A DNA stretch of 64,000 bases, from NCBI GenBank assembly GCA_965203685.1, contig OZ241908.1, forward strand, positions 806,001 to 870,000. Reading direction: 5' to 3'. The position numbers were made by a program, and so were the translations under genes. The stretch comes from VXYL01 sp965203685 (GTDB lineage Bacteria; Pseudomonadota; Gammaproteobacteria; Pseudomonadales; Azotimanducaceae). A model generated the notes under the pieces. The model ran no database searches. It worked only from the letters and a program-made list of their open reading frames with translations, and had not been told where the DNA came from. Below, piece by piece: positions 34,735 through 42,816 of the stretch; the first letter of the stretch is position 1, and each line of letters begins with the position of its first letter.

Positions 34735-35790
34735 ATGATCAAGACCATCGCCGTGATCGAAGGCGACGACGCGGCCCCGGAGGCCATGCGACCGGTCGTC
34801 GAACTCCTCGACTCGCTGAACATGGGCCTGGAGTGGACCTACCCGGAAGTGGGCGAAGCAGCGGAGGAGCGGACCGGCTCGGCGTTTCCGGCCGCTGCGA
34901 AAGCCATGATCGACCGCGCGGACAGCACCTTCTTCGGCTCGACCAGTGGCAAGACGGGCGTCGCCCTCAACTACCTGCGCTGGGGCAAGGAGACGTACGC
35001 CAACGTTCGTCCATGCCGGTACCTGCCGGGCTGCGCGAGTCCGCTCGCGAAGCCGGACGGGATCGACTTCGTGATCGTGCGCGAGAACCTGGAGGATCTC
35101 TACGTCGGCGTCGAGGGCCCGCTCGAAGACTTGGCACCGCTGAATCTCACCGGTCGGACGATCAGGAAGCCCGTGCACGAGGTCGGCGAAGGGCGGTATG
35201 CGATCAAGGCGATCACCCGGGAAGGCACGGAACGCGTGGTCCGCTTCGCCTTTGAATTGGCGCGCAAGCGCAACGGCAAGCGCAAGCTGACGTGCGCCAC
35301 CAAGCACAACATGCTGCGTGGCACCGACGGCTTCTTCCTCGAGGTCGCGGGGGATCTCGCGGCGGACTACCCGGACGTGGCGTTCGAGTCCTTCATCATC
35401 GACGACTTCGCCTGCCGGATGATCCGCGAGCCGCAGAAGTACGACGTGGTCGTGATGCCGAACCAGTATGGCGACATCCTCTCGGATGCGGCTGGCGGCT
35501 TGGTCGGCAGCCTGGGACTGGCCGCCAGCGGCTGCTTCGGCGACGACTACGCCTACTTCGAGCCGGCACATGGAACCGCACCGGACATCGCCGGCCGGAA
35601 CATCATCAATCCCACCGCGGCCATGCTCTCCGCCACCATGATGCTTGACTACCTCGGCTTCGAGGCGCAGGCCAGGCAGATCGAGGACGCCGTCGCGCGG
35701 GTCTATGCCGAGGGCGTCGCCCTGACGCCGGACCAAGGCGGCGAGGCGAGCACGACGGCGTTCTGCGCCGCAGTCGGCCGGGCGCTCTGA
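34735..35790 (+). CDS. Isocitrate/isopropylmalate dehydrogenase-family oxidoreductase
   Basis: 351-aa metal-dependent beta-decarboxylating dehydrogenase. The order is MIKTIAVIEGDDAAPEAMRP (start), a substrate-loop region with TSGKTGVALNYLRWGKET, YANVRPCRYLPG (Arg contacts), ENLEDLYVGVEG, the Lys in TCATKHNML, VMPNQYGDILSD (metal Asp residues) and HGTAPDIAGRNIINP (nucleotide binding). The substrate class (isocitrate, isopropylmalate, tartrate or homoisocitrate) cannot be settled: the usual SxNxxLR of isocitrate enzymes is replaced. The ATG at 34735 fits the conserved start. No leucine-biosynthesis genes are beside it, so a catabolic role is as likely. Confidence 0.85.
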   Translation: MIKTIAVIEGDDAAPEAMRPVVELLDSLNMGLEWTYPEVGEAAEERTGSAFPAAAKAMIDRADSTFFGSTSGKTGVALNYLRWGKETYANVRPCRYLPGCASPLAKPDGIDFVIVRENLEDLYVGVEGPLEDLAPLNLTGRTIRKPVHEVGEGRYAIKAITREGTERVVRFAFELARKRNGKRKLTCATKHNMLRGTDGFFLEVAGDLAADYPDVAFESFIIDDFACRMIREPQKYDVVVMPNQYGDILSDAAGGLVGSLGLAASGCFGDDYAYFEPAHGTAPDIAGRNIINPTAAMLSATMMLDYLGFEAQARQIEDAVARVYAEGVALTPDQGGEASTTAFCAAVGRAL

Positions 35791-35852
35791 GCACGCGTCG
35801 TCCAGCAACGACGCGTCGTCCGGTGACGACGCGGAGGATGTGCGAGAGATCC

Positions 35853-36629
35853 GTGGCACAACCGCACTGGGAAGTCCACGACGGCACAGGGCCGTACCTG
35901 CTCTTGATCCACGGCTTTTTGTCGAGCGGCGCCCAGTGGCTGCCCAACATCGAGGCGCTGGGCGCGGTGTGCCGACCGGTTACGCTGGAGCTCTATGGCC
36001 ATGGCCGGTCTCCTTCGCCCGCAACCTTGGGCCCGTACCAGACGCCCCGGTACGCTGAGGTGATCGACGATATCCGGGTGCAACTGGCGGTCGATTCGTG
36101 GTTCGTATGCGGCTACTCGCTCGGTGCCGCGGTCAGCATCCGCTACGCGCTCGACTACCCCCACCGCGTCCGCGGTCACATCTTCACCAACTCCGCTTCG
36201 GCCTTCGCCGAGCGGCGCCTGGGCGATGCGTGGCGCGCCAACGCCCGCGAGTCGGCGATGCGCATTCGCGCGGGCGGAAAGGACGCGGTGGAGCGCATCG
36301 CCGTGCACCCGAAGCGCGCCAAGCGGCTGCCCCACGACGTCTACGAGGCCCTACTTGCCGATGCTGAACGGATCGATCCGGAAGGGATCGCCAATGCCAT
36401 GGAATCCATGATGCCGACGGCGTCCGTACGCGACGAACTGCAGCACAACCAGAAGCCGGCGTTGTTGGTCTGCGGTCGGTTCGAGAAGCGCTTCGCGCCG
36501 CACCGGGCCCACGCCGAGGCGGTCATGCCACACCTCGAGGTGGTCGACGTCGACAGCGGTCACGCCGTCAACATGGCGGCCGCGGACGCGTTCAACGCCC
36601 ACGTGGCGGCGTTCATCACCGCGCATTAG
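35853..36629 (+). CDS. Alpha/beta hydrolase
   Basis: 258-aa alpha/beta-hydrolase-fold protein. The oxyanion motif is LLLIHGFLSSGAQW, the nucleophile elbow GYSLGAAVS (Ser near residue 92), a cap region follows, and the catalytic His sits in DSGHAVNMAAADAFN near the C-terminus. The acidic residue is probably in LLVCGRFEKRF. The substrate is unknown; it could be an ester, lactone or C-C bond. I favour the GTG at 35853 after GAGAGA; an ATG at 35838 or GTG at 35823 are alternatives. It is followed six bases later by the acyltransferase gene. Confidence 0.85.
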   Translation: MAQPHWEVHDGTGPYLLLIHGFLSSGAQWLPNIEALGAVCRPVTLELYGHGRSPSPATLGPYQTPRYAEVIDDIRVQLAVDSWFVCGYSLGAAVSIRYALDYPHRVRGHIFTNSASAFAERRLGDAWRANARESAMRIRAGGKDAVERIAVHPKRAKRLPHDVYEALLADAERIDPEGIANAMESMMPTASVRDELQHNQKPALLVCGRFEKRFAPHRAHAEAVMPHLEVVDVDSGHAVNMAAADAFNAHVAAFITAH

Positions 36630-36634
36630 GGCCG

Positions 36635-37456
36635 ATGGCGCACATCGTCGATACCCTGATCGAAGAGCGCGCCGTCCGATTGATGCGCCATCCCGCGCTG
36701 TGGGAACCCTTGAAGCGCGGCCTCTACCCGCTCCTGCTCTACGACACGGCGCGGCGGATGGTGGATCTCGTCGCGCCGATGTCCGCGGAGCAGGTTTTCG
36801 ACTATCTCCTGGAGACGCTCGCGATGGACATTTCCGTCACGGGTCTCGACAACATCCCCCGCGAAGGCCTCGTCTTCGTGACTCCCAACCACCCGGCCGG
36901 AATCGCCGACGGGATTGCCGTCTACGAGGCCCTGCGGCGCGTGCGTTCCGACATCACGTTCTTCGCGAACCGCGACGCCATCCGCATCTGTCCCGCCTTG
37001 GCCGAAGTCATCGTGCCCGTGGAGTGGCGGGAGGAGGAACGCACACGGGCCAAGGCTCGGGAGACTCTACGTGCCGCGAACCGCGCCTTCCGCGACGGGC
37101 GGTTGATCGTGGTGTTTCCGTCCGGGCGGCTGGCGCGGCCGACACCGATCGGCTTGTGGGAGCGGCCCTGGCAGGTGACGGCCTTCGCCCTGGCGCAGAA
37201 ACACGATGCGCCGATCGTGCCGATGCACATCCGCGGTCACAACTCGCTGCTGTACTACTGCTTCTGGTTCCTCAACCGCGAGCTCAAGGACATGACGTTG
37301 TTCCGGGAGGTCGTCAACAAGCGCGGGCGCAGCTACCGGATCGACGTTGGCGAGTTGTTCGAGCCCTGCACCGAGCCGAACGAGCTTGCCCCGGCGCTAC
37401 GCCGTTTCGTGGTGCGGGACATGCGTCGGGGCGCGCGTCGGTTCGAGGCGGGGTAG
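36635..37456 (+). CDS. PlsC-type lysophospholipid acyltransferase family protein
   Basis: 273-aa membrane-associated acyltransferase. Motif I is NHPAGIADG at residues 85-93 (His and Asp five apart, as in the hemolysin-like subgroup). Motif III is VVFPSGRLARPTPIGLWERP near 165-184, and a later PIVPMHIRG is motif IV. It transfers an acyl chain to a lyso-lipid or glycerol phosphate acceptor, or to an unknown alcohol. The ATG starts five bases after the hydrolase stop, so the two are one unit, suggesting joint work on a lipid or ester substrate (inference). Confidence 0.85.
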   Translation: MAHIVDTLIEERAVRLMRHPALWEPLKRGLYPLLLYDTARRMVDLVAPMSAEQVFDYLLETLAMDISVTGLDNIPREGLVFVTPNHPAGIADGIAVYEALRRVRSDITFFANRDAIRICPALAEVIVPVEWREEERTRAKARETLRAANRAFRDGRLIVVFPSGRLARPTPIGLWERPWQVTAFALAQKHDAPIVPMHIRGHNSLLYYCFWFLNRELKDMTLFREVVNKRGRSYRIDVGELFEPCTEPNELAPALRRFVVRDMRRGARRFEAG

Positions 37457-37552
37457 TGCTCGAGCACGTCCCGTCGCTATAGGGCCGTTTGCGGGCGAGG
37501 ACGTCCCCGCACTTCGATAGGCGGAGCCCGTTAGCTTCCTACGCGATGCCGA

Positions 37553-38386
37553 TCAGCCCGCCGCAACCCAAGGAAACACGGCTTCGGTTTCGGTTTTCCC
37601 GCAGCTTGCGATCACCTCGAAGGCCGTATCGGACTCGCGCACCTTGACGCTCCGCGTGCCCGCGGTAGTCTCGAAGGTCACCCGGTCGCCGTCGATGCCG
37701 CACAACGTGCGCGCGCCGTCGATGAGGGTCTCGGCCACTTGGGCGGCCGGTGGCAACGCCGCGCGCCCGCGCAGATGCGGCAAGGCCAGTTCGCCGGACT
37801 CCACGGTCGTGAAGAACGCGTCGACGTCGTCGGCGAAGACGCGACCGTAGAGTGCGCCTTGGGGCAACGCCAGGACGTTGGGCGCGAAACGGTGGCCGCC
37901 GACGTGGGTGGTCTGCCAGACCCGCCCGCCCGCCAGTTCGCGCAGGCGCGCATAGACCGGTAGCCCGTAGCGCGCACAGCAGAGGTCACGCTGACCGTTG
38001 GTGCACACGAAGTACTGCGGCTCGTCGATGCGTGTGAAACCGCCGCCATGGAGGTCTGACAGGTCGAGTGTCGCGATCGTCGAGTAGTCGCCGGCGAAGT
38101 GCTGCAGTTCGCCGTCTGCACCCACGAACAGCGAGACCTCGGTCGTGTCGAGTTCGGGACGGCGAATGAACTGGGGGCGCGCCTTCTGCCCTTTGGCGGC
38201 ATAGGCGGCGACGGTTCGCTCGAGCCAGGTTTTCATCGGCCCGGCGAGATCGTTGTCTTCCGTCGCCTTCGCTCGCCAGACGGGCTTGTACTCGAGCATC
38301 AGCCAGACGTCGACTTGGCCGGCCGTGCCGAGCAGGGGCTCGCCGGATGCAAGGCAAAGGTCTGAGCAGTAGACGCGCTCGGTCAT
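37553..38386 (-). CDS. Sucrase/ferredoxin-like (thioredoxin-like [2Fe-2S]) protein
   Basis: 277-aa protein of the Suc/Fer (Apd1-like) family. CSDLCLASGEPLLGTA at the N-terminus, FVCTNGQRDLCCARYGLPVY near residue 127 and TTHVGGHRFAPNVLALPQG near 158 are the family signature. The HxGGHRFAPN block holds His ligands of a thioredoxin-fold [2Fe-2S] cluster in studied members. It is probably a cytoplasmic electron-transfer or redox-sensing protein. The ATG at 38386 is the conserved start. It stands alone, divergent from the crotonase gene. Confidence 0.82.
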   Translation of the reverse strand: MTERVYCSDLCLASGEPLLGTAGQVDVWLMLEYKPVWRAKATEDNDLAGPMKTWLERTVAAYAAKGQKARPQFIRRPELDTTEVSLFVGADGELQHFAGDYSTIATLDLSDLHGGGFTRIDEPQYFVCTNGQRDLCCARYGLPVYARLRELAGGRVWQTTHVGGHRFAPNVLALPQGALYGRVFADDVDAFFTTVESGELALPHLRGRAALPPAAQVAETLIDGARTLCGIDGDRVTFETTAGTRSVKVRESDTAFEVIASCGKTETEAVFPWVAAG

Positions 38387-38487
38387 GGTTGGCTTCCCCG
38401 TGACAACCCAACGATTGTACCGGTCGCGTCGCCGAGGGGGCGATTCGCTTAGACTTCGGCGCGCTGATGACACTTTGAGGAACTTTC

Positions 38488-39309
38488 ATGGCCGATGAAG
38501 ACTTGGTGCTCCAGGAGCGCCGCGGCAACAAGGACGGCATTCTTATGCTGACGCTCAACCGTCCGAACAAGCTCAACGCGCTGACCTTTCCGCTGTTGAA
38601 GCAATTGCGGGAGATATTCGTCGACGCGCGCTTCGACCGCTCGGTGCGCTGCGTCGTGATTACGGGCGCCGGTCGTGGTTTCTGTGCCGGCATGGACATG
38701 GGCGGTGCGGCGAACCCGGATCGCGAGCCGCCACCGACGGACGGGCCGGACCCCGAAGGCTATCGCCTGAATTTCCGCCACGAGACCGAGACCTACATCG
38801 CCTTCCGGCGCCTTGAAGTGCCGGTGATCGCGATGATCAACGGACCGTGCGTCGGTGCCGGCTTCGACCTGGCGAGTCACTGCGACTTGGCCGTTGGGTC
38901 GACGGCGGCGCGGTTCCAGGTGGCCTACGTCAAGCGGGGCGTTTACGCGGACTTGGGCGGCTTCTGGTCGCTGCCGAAGATCCTCGGCTGGCGCAAGGCC
39001 ATGGAACTGATGATGACGGGACGCTTCATGAGCGCGGAGGAGGCGCACGAGTCGGGGCTCACGAACTACCTGGTCGAGCCGGACGAACTCGAGGCCAAGA
39101 CGATGGAGCTTGCCCTGGCGGTCGAGGCGGGCCCGCCCATCGCCCAGAAACTCGGCAAGATGCTGGCGCTGCGTACCGCACACCTCGATTTCGACAGTGC
39201 GATGCAGTGGTCGGAATCGGCGATTCCGGTGGTCGGGCTGTCACGCGACTCCGTGGAAGGCATGCGCGCGTTTGTGGATCGGCGGGAGACGGACTTCCAA
39301 GGGTTCTGA
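38488..39309 (+). CDS. Enoyl-CoA hydratase/isomerase (crotonase) family protein
   Basis: 273-aa crotonase-fold enzyme. It has MLTLNRPNKLNALTFPLLKQ, the CoA/oxyanion loop GAGRGFCAGMDMGG (residues ~60-73), INGPCVGAGFDLASHCDLAV and YADLGGFWSLPKILGWRKAM near 152. At this last site Asp replaces one of the usual catalytic glutamates, so it is more likely an isomerase or other crotonase than a classic hydratase. The start is ATG 38488 with GAGGAAC upstream. It acts on CoA thioesters, fitting the CoA transferase and acyl-CoA synthetase elsewhere in the window. Confidence 0.88.
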   Translation: MADEDLVLQERRGNKDGILMLTLNRPNKLNALTFPLLKQLREIFVDARFDRSVRCVVITGAGRGFCAGMDMGGAANPDREPPPTDGPDPEGYRLNFRHETETYIAFRRLEVPVIAMINGPCVGAGFDLASHCDLAVGSTAARFQVAYVKRGVYADLGGFWSLPKILGWRKAMELMMTGRFMSAEEAHESGLTNYLVEPDELEAKTMELALAVEAGPPIAQKLGKMLALRTAHLDFDSAMQWSESAIPVVGLSRDSVEGMRAFVDRRETDFQGF

Positions 39310-39384
39310 TTCTCGAGCTCCCTGCTGACGCTCGATCCCGGGCACGTCTGGCGGTTCGCCTTGATGCGTGTAGGTTAGCCGACG

Positions 39385-39435
39385 CGCGCGCGACCGCCTA
39401 TCGGCAGGTCGCGCGCGTGCGTCGTGGCCTATACT
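39385..39435 (+). promoter_or_regulatory. GC hairpin plus TATACT box before the orphan AAA ATPase
   Basis: CGCGCGCGACC (39385-39395) pairs with GGTCGCGCGCG (39407-39417) across an 11-base loop. TATACT at 39430-39435 lies six bases before the ATG at 39442, leaving room only for a leaderless or very short transcript. There is no visible Shine-Dalgarno sequence. The hairpin could be an operator or the terminator of the crotonase gene (no T-run). Confidence 0.4.
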
Positions 39436-39441
39436 CGGACG

Positions 39442-40599
39442 ATGGCTTTCGATCGCGATCAAACGCGCAAGTTTATCGACCTCGGTGATCGCGACATTGC
39501 GCCGTTCTTCGCCGGTAGAGCGGCTGAGATCCGGCACTTCGAAAGCTCTTTCAACACTCTCGATTGGGCGAACAAGAGGTCCGCTGCCTTCCGCATATTC
39601 CAGGGAGCGCCGGGCTGCGGGAAGACGTCACTGGTCGAACACTTGCGGCAACGCCACGCGGACGACACGCTTTTCGTCGACATTCGCAACAGGCACTTGG
39701 TTGGCGAGGAGTTGCTCGTCGAACAGGTCAGACGGACAGCGGTCTCGGTCGGATCGGGCGCTGGCAAAGCAGTCGCGGCCTTCGGTCAAGCTGTCGGCGC
39801 GTACCTCCGGGTTGTGAAACCCGGTGGCGACGAGGCGCGCAATTTCGTTGCCGATCATGCTGCTAGGAATGCCAAGATCGTGGTGTTCATGGACGAAGCC
39901 CAGCTTGTCGGCGAAGAACAACAGCCGGGACTCGGACTGCTACACACGACCGGACTGGGGTTCCCGACAGTCGCCGTGTTTGCGGGCTTGAGCCACACGT
40001 CCGGCAGGCTGAGGAGCATTGGCGGGCTGTCGAGACTACCGGACAACGCCATCGTCAACATGGGGGCCATGGAAAACGCTGAGTGCATCGAATCGACCGC
40101 GCGTCTGCTGGATGCCTACGGTGTGATCGGCGACGATGTCGAGAGACAGCGTGCATGTGCGACGGTGGCCCGGCTTTCGCGCGGCTGGCCCCAGCACTTG
40201 CACGGTGCCCAACGGGCGTTGTGCAGGCAACTCTTGCTCACCAACGGCCTCTTGGCCGACGTGGACTTCAACGTGGTGCGTTCCGAGTCCGACCAGACAC
40301 GCCGCGACTACTATGCTGCCCGGCTGTCGGACACGGTGCTCGACATGGTGCCGGATGCGACTGTCCAGGTTGTGTCGAGGGTGGGCGAGGCCCGCCCGCG
40401 CGGCATGTACGACTTGGAGGGTCTGTGCGAAGACGTGATCGTCGGCATGGGGTTGGATAAGGACCACAGGTTTCGGGCGGGCCCTGACGAATTCGCCAAC
40501 GCGCTGGTCGAGCGTGGGGTCTTGGCGATCGGATCCGAGGGTTGCTACGGCGTAGCAATCCCCTCGATGGCGGAGTGGCTCCGCACCTCGCTACGCTAG
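39442..40599 (+). CDS. Orphan AAA-type NTPase
   Basis: 385-aa P-loop ATPase. Walker A is GAPGCGKTS (residues 55-63) and Walker B IVVFMDEAQLVGEE (~149-162). SLSRLPDNAIVNMGAMENAE corresponds to the region before a lid domain, and the C-terminus (ELVERGVLAIGSEG, SMAEWLRTSL) looks like a winged helix. The arrangement resembles ORC/Cdc6- or TniB-like helper ATPases, but no transposase, nuclease or other partner lies beside it. No ribosome-binding site precedes the ATG; a -10-like box is immediately upstream. It overlaps the convergent amidohydrolase gene by nine bases at the 3' ends. Confidence 0.75.
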   Translation: MAFDRDQTRKFIDLGDRDIAPFFAGRAAEIRHFESSFNTLDWANKRSAAFRIFQGAPGCGKTSLVEHLRQRHADDTLFVDIRNRHLVGEELLVEQVRRTAVSVGSGAGKAVAAFGQAVGAYLRVVKPGGDEARNFVADHAARNAKIVVFMDEAQLVGEEQQPGLGLLHTTGLGFPTVAVFAGLSHTSGRLRSIGGLSRLPDNAIVNMGAMENAECIESTARLLDAYGVIGDDVERQRACATVARLSRGWPQHLHGAQRALCRQLLLTNGLLADVDFNVVRSESDQTRRDYYAARLSDTVLDMVPDATVQVVSRVGEARPRGMYDLEGLCEDVIVGMGLDKDHRFRAGPDEFANALVERGVLAIGSEGCYGVAIPSMAEWLRTSLR

Positions 40600-41700
40600 T
40601 CCGAACAGGCGCACGGCGTTCTCGCCGAGGACGCGTCGTGTCTGTTCGGCATCGAGTCCTGCGACCGAACCCCGGATCAGTTCGGCGGCGTCGAGGCGCG
40701 AGTCGACGTGCGGGTAGTCGCTGCCCCACAGGATGTTGTCCTCGCCAACGAGTTCGAGCATGGCACCGATGCTGCGCTCCTCGGGTTCGGCGACGAAGTA
40801 GCAGTTGTTGCGAATGTACTCGCTCGGCTTGCGCTTGATCGGGACCATGGCCTTGAAGAAGTGGTGCTTCTCGTCGAGCCGGTCCATCAAGTAGGCCGCG
40901 TAGCCGCAACCAGCTTCGACGCTGACGATCTTTAGCTTCGGGAACCGCTCGAAGACGAGATCGAGGACGAGGCTCGCCATGGCCGGAATGAGCTGCCCGG
41001 TGGCGCCGAGGCCAAAACCGAAGACCGGTCCGGCGCCGGTCTTGTGCCACGCAGAGAACGGAATGGCGGCACCCTCGAAGCGTACGATCACGTGTAGGCA
41101 GCCCGGTACGCCGGCATCCTGCAGACGTGCCCAGATGGGATCGAAATGCGCATCGCCCGGGCGTTTATCGCCGACCGTCTCCGGCGGCACGAACAGGCCG
41201 CGGAAGCCGAGCTTCAGGCAGCGGTCCAGTTCCTTGGCTGCTTCGTCCACGTCGAACCAGTTCACCGCGGCGATGGGCACCACGCGGTCGGGGATGGCGC
41301 GGAAGAAATCCGCTTGCCAAGAGTTGTAGGCCCGGCAGTAGGCGTTGGCGAGTTCCACGTCCTCGGTGGGGAAGGGCAGGATGCCGATGGTCGGGAACAG
41401 TACGCCGCGATCCACGCCCCACTCGTCGAGTAGCTGCGCCCGGGCGTGGGGTTCATAGCTCGCCGGCGGGCAGCCATCGACGTACTTGAGGCCGCCGGTG
41501 AAGAGCTTGACCCGGTCGATGTGCGCGCCGCCGAGTCCGGCGAGCACGCGCTCGAGCACGACCTTCTCGCCGATGATGAGCTTCTCGACGCCGTCGTCTT
41601 CCTCGATGCGGATCGCGCGGTCCCGGTACTTCGGCTCGAGGTAGCGCAGCCAAAGGTCTGCGGGTTCCATGACATGGGAGTCGCAGTCGATGACGGTCAT
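40591..41700 (-). CDS. ACMSD-type amidohydrolase (amidohydrolase 2)
   Basis: 369-aa TIM-barrel metal enzyme. MTVIDCDSHVMEPADLW gives the first metal site (here DxH instead of HxH). AVNWFDVDEAAKELDRCLKL is the helical middle, VSVEAGCGYAAYLMDRLDEK holds a later ligand region, and LWGSDYPHVDSRL near 330 gives the catalytic Asp. Relatives decarboxylate aminocarboxymuconate semialdehyde or hydrolyse lactones in aromatic degradation. The ATG at 41700 is preferred to the TTG at 41706. It is divergent from the TauD-type gene. Confidence 0.88.
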   Translation of the reverse strand: MTVIDCDSHVMEPADLWLRYLEPKYRDRAIRIEEDDGVEKLIIGEKVVLERVLAGLGGAHIDRVKLFTGGLKYVDGCPPASYEPHARAQLLDEWGVDRGVLFPTIGILPFPTEDVELANAYCRAYNSWQADFFRAIPDRVVPIAAVNWFDVDEAAKELDRCLKLGFRGLFVPPETVGDKRPGDAHFDPIWARLQDAGVPGCLHVIVRFEGAAIPFSAWHKTGAGPVFGFGLGATGQLIPAMASLVLDLVFERFPKLKIVSVEAGCGYAAYLMDRLDEKHHFFKAMVPIKRKPSEYIRNNCYFVAEPEERSIGAMLELVGEDNILWGSDYPHVDSRLDAAELIRGSVAGLDAEQTRRVLGENAVRLFGLA

Positions 41701-41772
41701 GGGCAAGCGTCCTAAACTGATTCGCTTTGCGCGTGTGGCGTGTAGGATACGCGTTCACGGAGGATCCTTGAG

Positions 41773-42816
41773 ATGTTCAATACCCGAGACGGGCAGTTCG
41801 ATGCGGGGCAAATCCCGACGCGCTACCGCACTTTCGAAGTCCAATCGCTGACGCCGCATATCGGCGCTGAGGTCCAAGGCGTCGATCTGGCCGCGCCCTT
41901 GTCCAATGAGCAGGCGCAGGACATCCACGATGCGTGGCTCGACTGGAAGATCCTGGTGTTCCGGGACCAGCATTTGAACCGCGACCAGCACAAGGCCTTC
42001 GGACGCCGCTTTGGGCGCTTGCACGTGCACCCGATGCAGCACAAGTACGGCGGCGACCCCGAGATTCTCACCGTGAAGACCACGGCGAAGTCCCCGTACA
42101 CGGCGGGCGACGGCTGGCACACGGACGTCACCTGCGACCCCATTCCGCCCCTCGGGTCCATGCTGTACGTGACCGAGACGCCGGAGTCCGGCGGCGGCGA
42201 CACGCTGTTCGCCGACATGTACCTGGCCTACGAGTTGCTGTCCGACCCCATCAAGGTGTTCCTGGACGGGTTGACGGCCGTCCATGACGGCGCGATTCCC
42301 TACGTCGGTTCGTACAAGTCGACGCCCCCGGAAGGCGGCTATCCGCGCAATGAGCACCCGGTGGTCACCCGCCACCCGGGCACGGGCCGCAAGATCCTCT
42401 ACGTCAACCAGGGCTTCACGTCGCACATCGTCGGTTTGAGCCGGCCTGAGAGCCGCGCCGTGCTGGATATGCTCTACCGGCACATCGCCTCGACGCCGAG
42501 GCTGTGGTGCCGGGTGGCTTGGGAGCCGAATACGCTGACCTTCTGGGACAACCGCTGCACGCAACACCACGCGGTCTGGGACTACTACCCGCATTCGCGC
42601 TATGGCGAGCGGGTGTCGATTCTGGGGGGTGAGAGCCCTCAGCCGGGGAGCGCGAGGGGCCTGCCCCTCGCAAACGAAAGCCCTCAGCCGGGGAGCGCGA
42701 GGGGCCTGCCCCTCGCAAACGAAAGCCCTCAGCCGGTGAGCGCGAGGGGCTTGCCCCTCGCAGGAAAGAGCAGCGCGAGGGGCTTGCCCGTCGTACAAGA
42801 GGAGAGCGCGACATGA
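41773..42816 (+). CDS. TauD/TfdA-family dioxygenase with repeat-derived C-terminal tail
   Basis: 347-aa Fe(II)/2-oxoglutarate dioxygenase. The metal triad HxD is HTD at residues 116-118 (GDGWHTDVTCDPIP). LTFWDNRCTQHHAVWDYYP supplies the distal His, and HSRYGERVSILGG the 2-oxoglutarate Arg and normal end. The domain is complete by residue ~286. The remaining ~60 residues are translated from 45-bp tandem copies of the REP-like element: SPQPGSARGLPLANE twice, a variant, then a partial one ending VVQEESAT. The stop overlaps the start of the next gene (ATGA). The likely substrates are sulfonates or similar acids. The ATG follows GGAGG by nine bases. Confidence 0.9.
   Translation: MFNTRDGQFDAGQIPTRYRTFEVQSLTPHIGAEVQGVDLAAPLSNEQAQDIHDAWLDWKILVFRDQHLNRDQHKAFGRRFGRLHVHPMQHKYGGDPEILTVKTTAKSPYTAGDGWHTDVTCDPIPPLGSMLYVTETPESGGGDTLFADMYLAYELLSDPIKVFLDGLTAVHDGAIPYVGSYKSTPPEGGYPRNEHPVVTRHPGTGRKILYVNQGFTSHIVGLSRPESRAVLDMLYRHIASTPRLWCRVAWEPNTLTFWDNRCTQHHAVWDYYPHSRYGERVSILGGESPQPGSARGLPLANESPQPGSARGLPLANESPQPVSARGLPLAGKSSARGLPVVQEESAT
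42633..42790 (+). repeat. Tandem REP-like elements inside a coding region (copies C1-C4)
   Basis: Three copies start AGCCCTCAGCC at 42634, 42679 and 42724, an exact 45-base period (15 codons), with hairpins GCGAGGGG-CCTG/CTTG-CCCCTCGC. A fourth, partial and mutated copy (GCGCGAGGGGCTTGCCCGTCG) ends at ~42792. They belong to the same family as 11398 and 31347. A unit divisible by three means copies can expand without breaking the reading frame of the dioxygenase gene. Confidence 0.9.

Noticed and set aside
42633..42792. CRISPR-like repeat array
   Set aside because: Units are contiguous with no unique spacers, the same element occurs elsewhere singly or in pairs, and no cas genes are present; it is a REP-type tandem.
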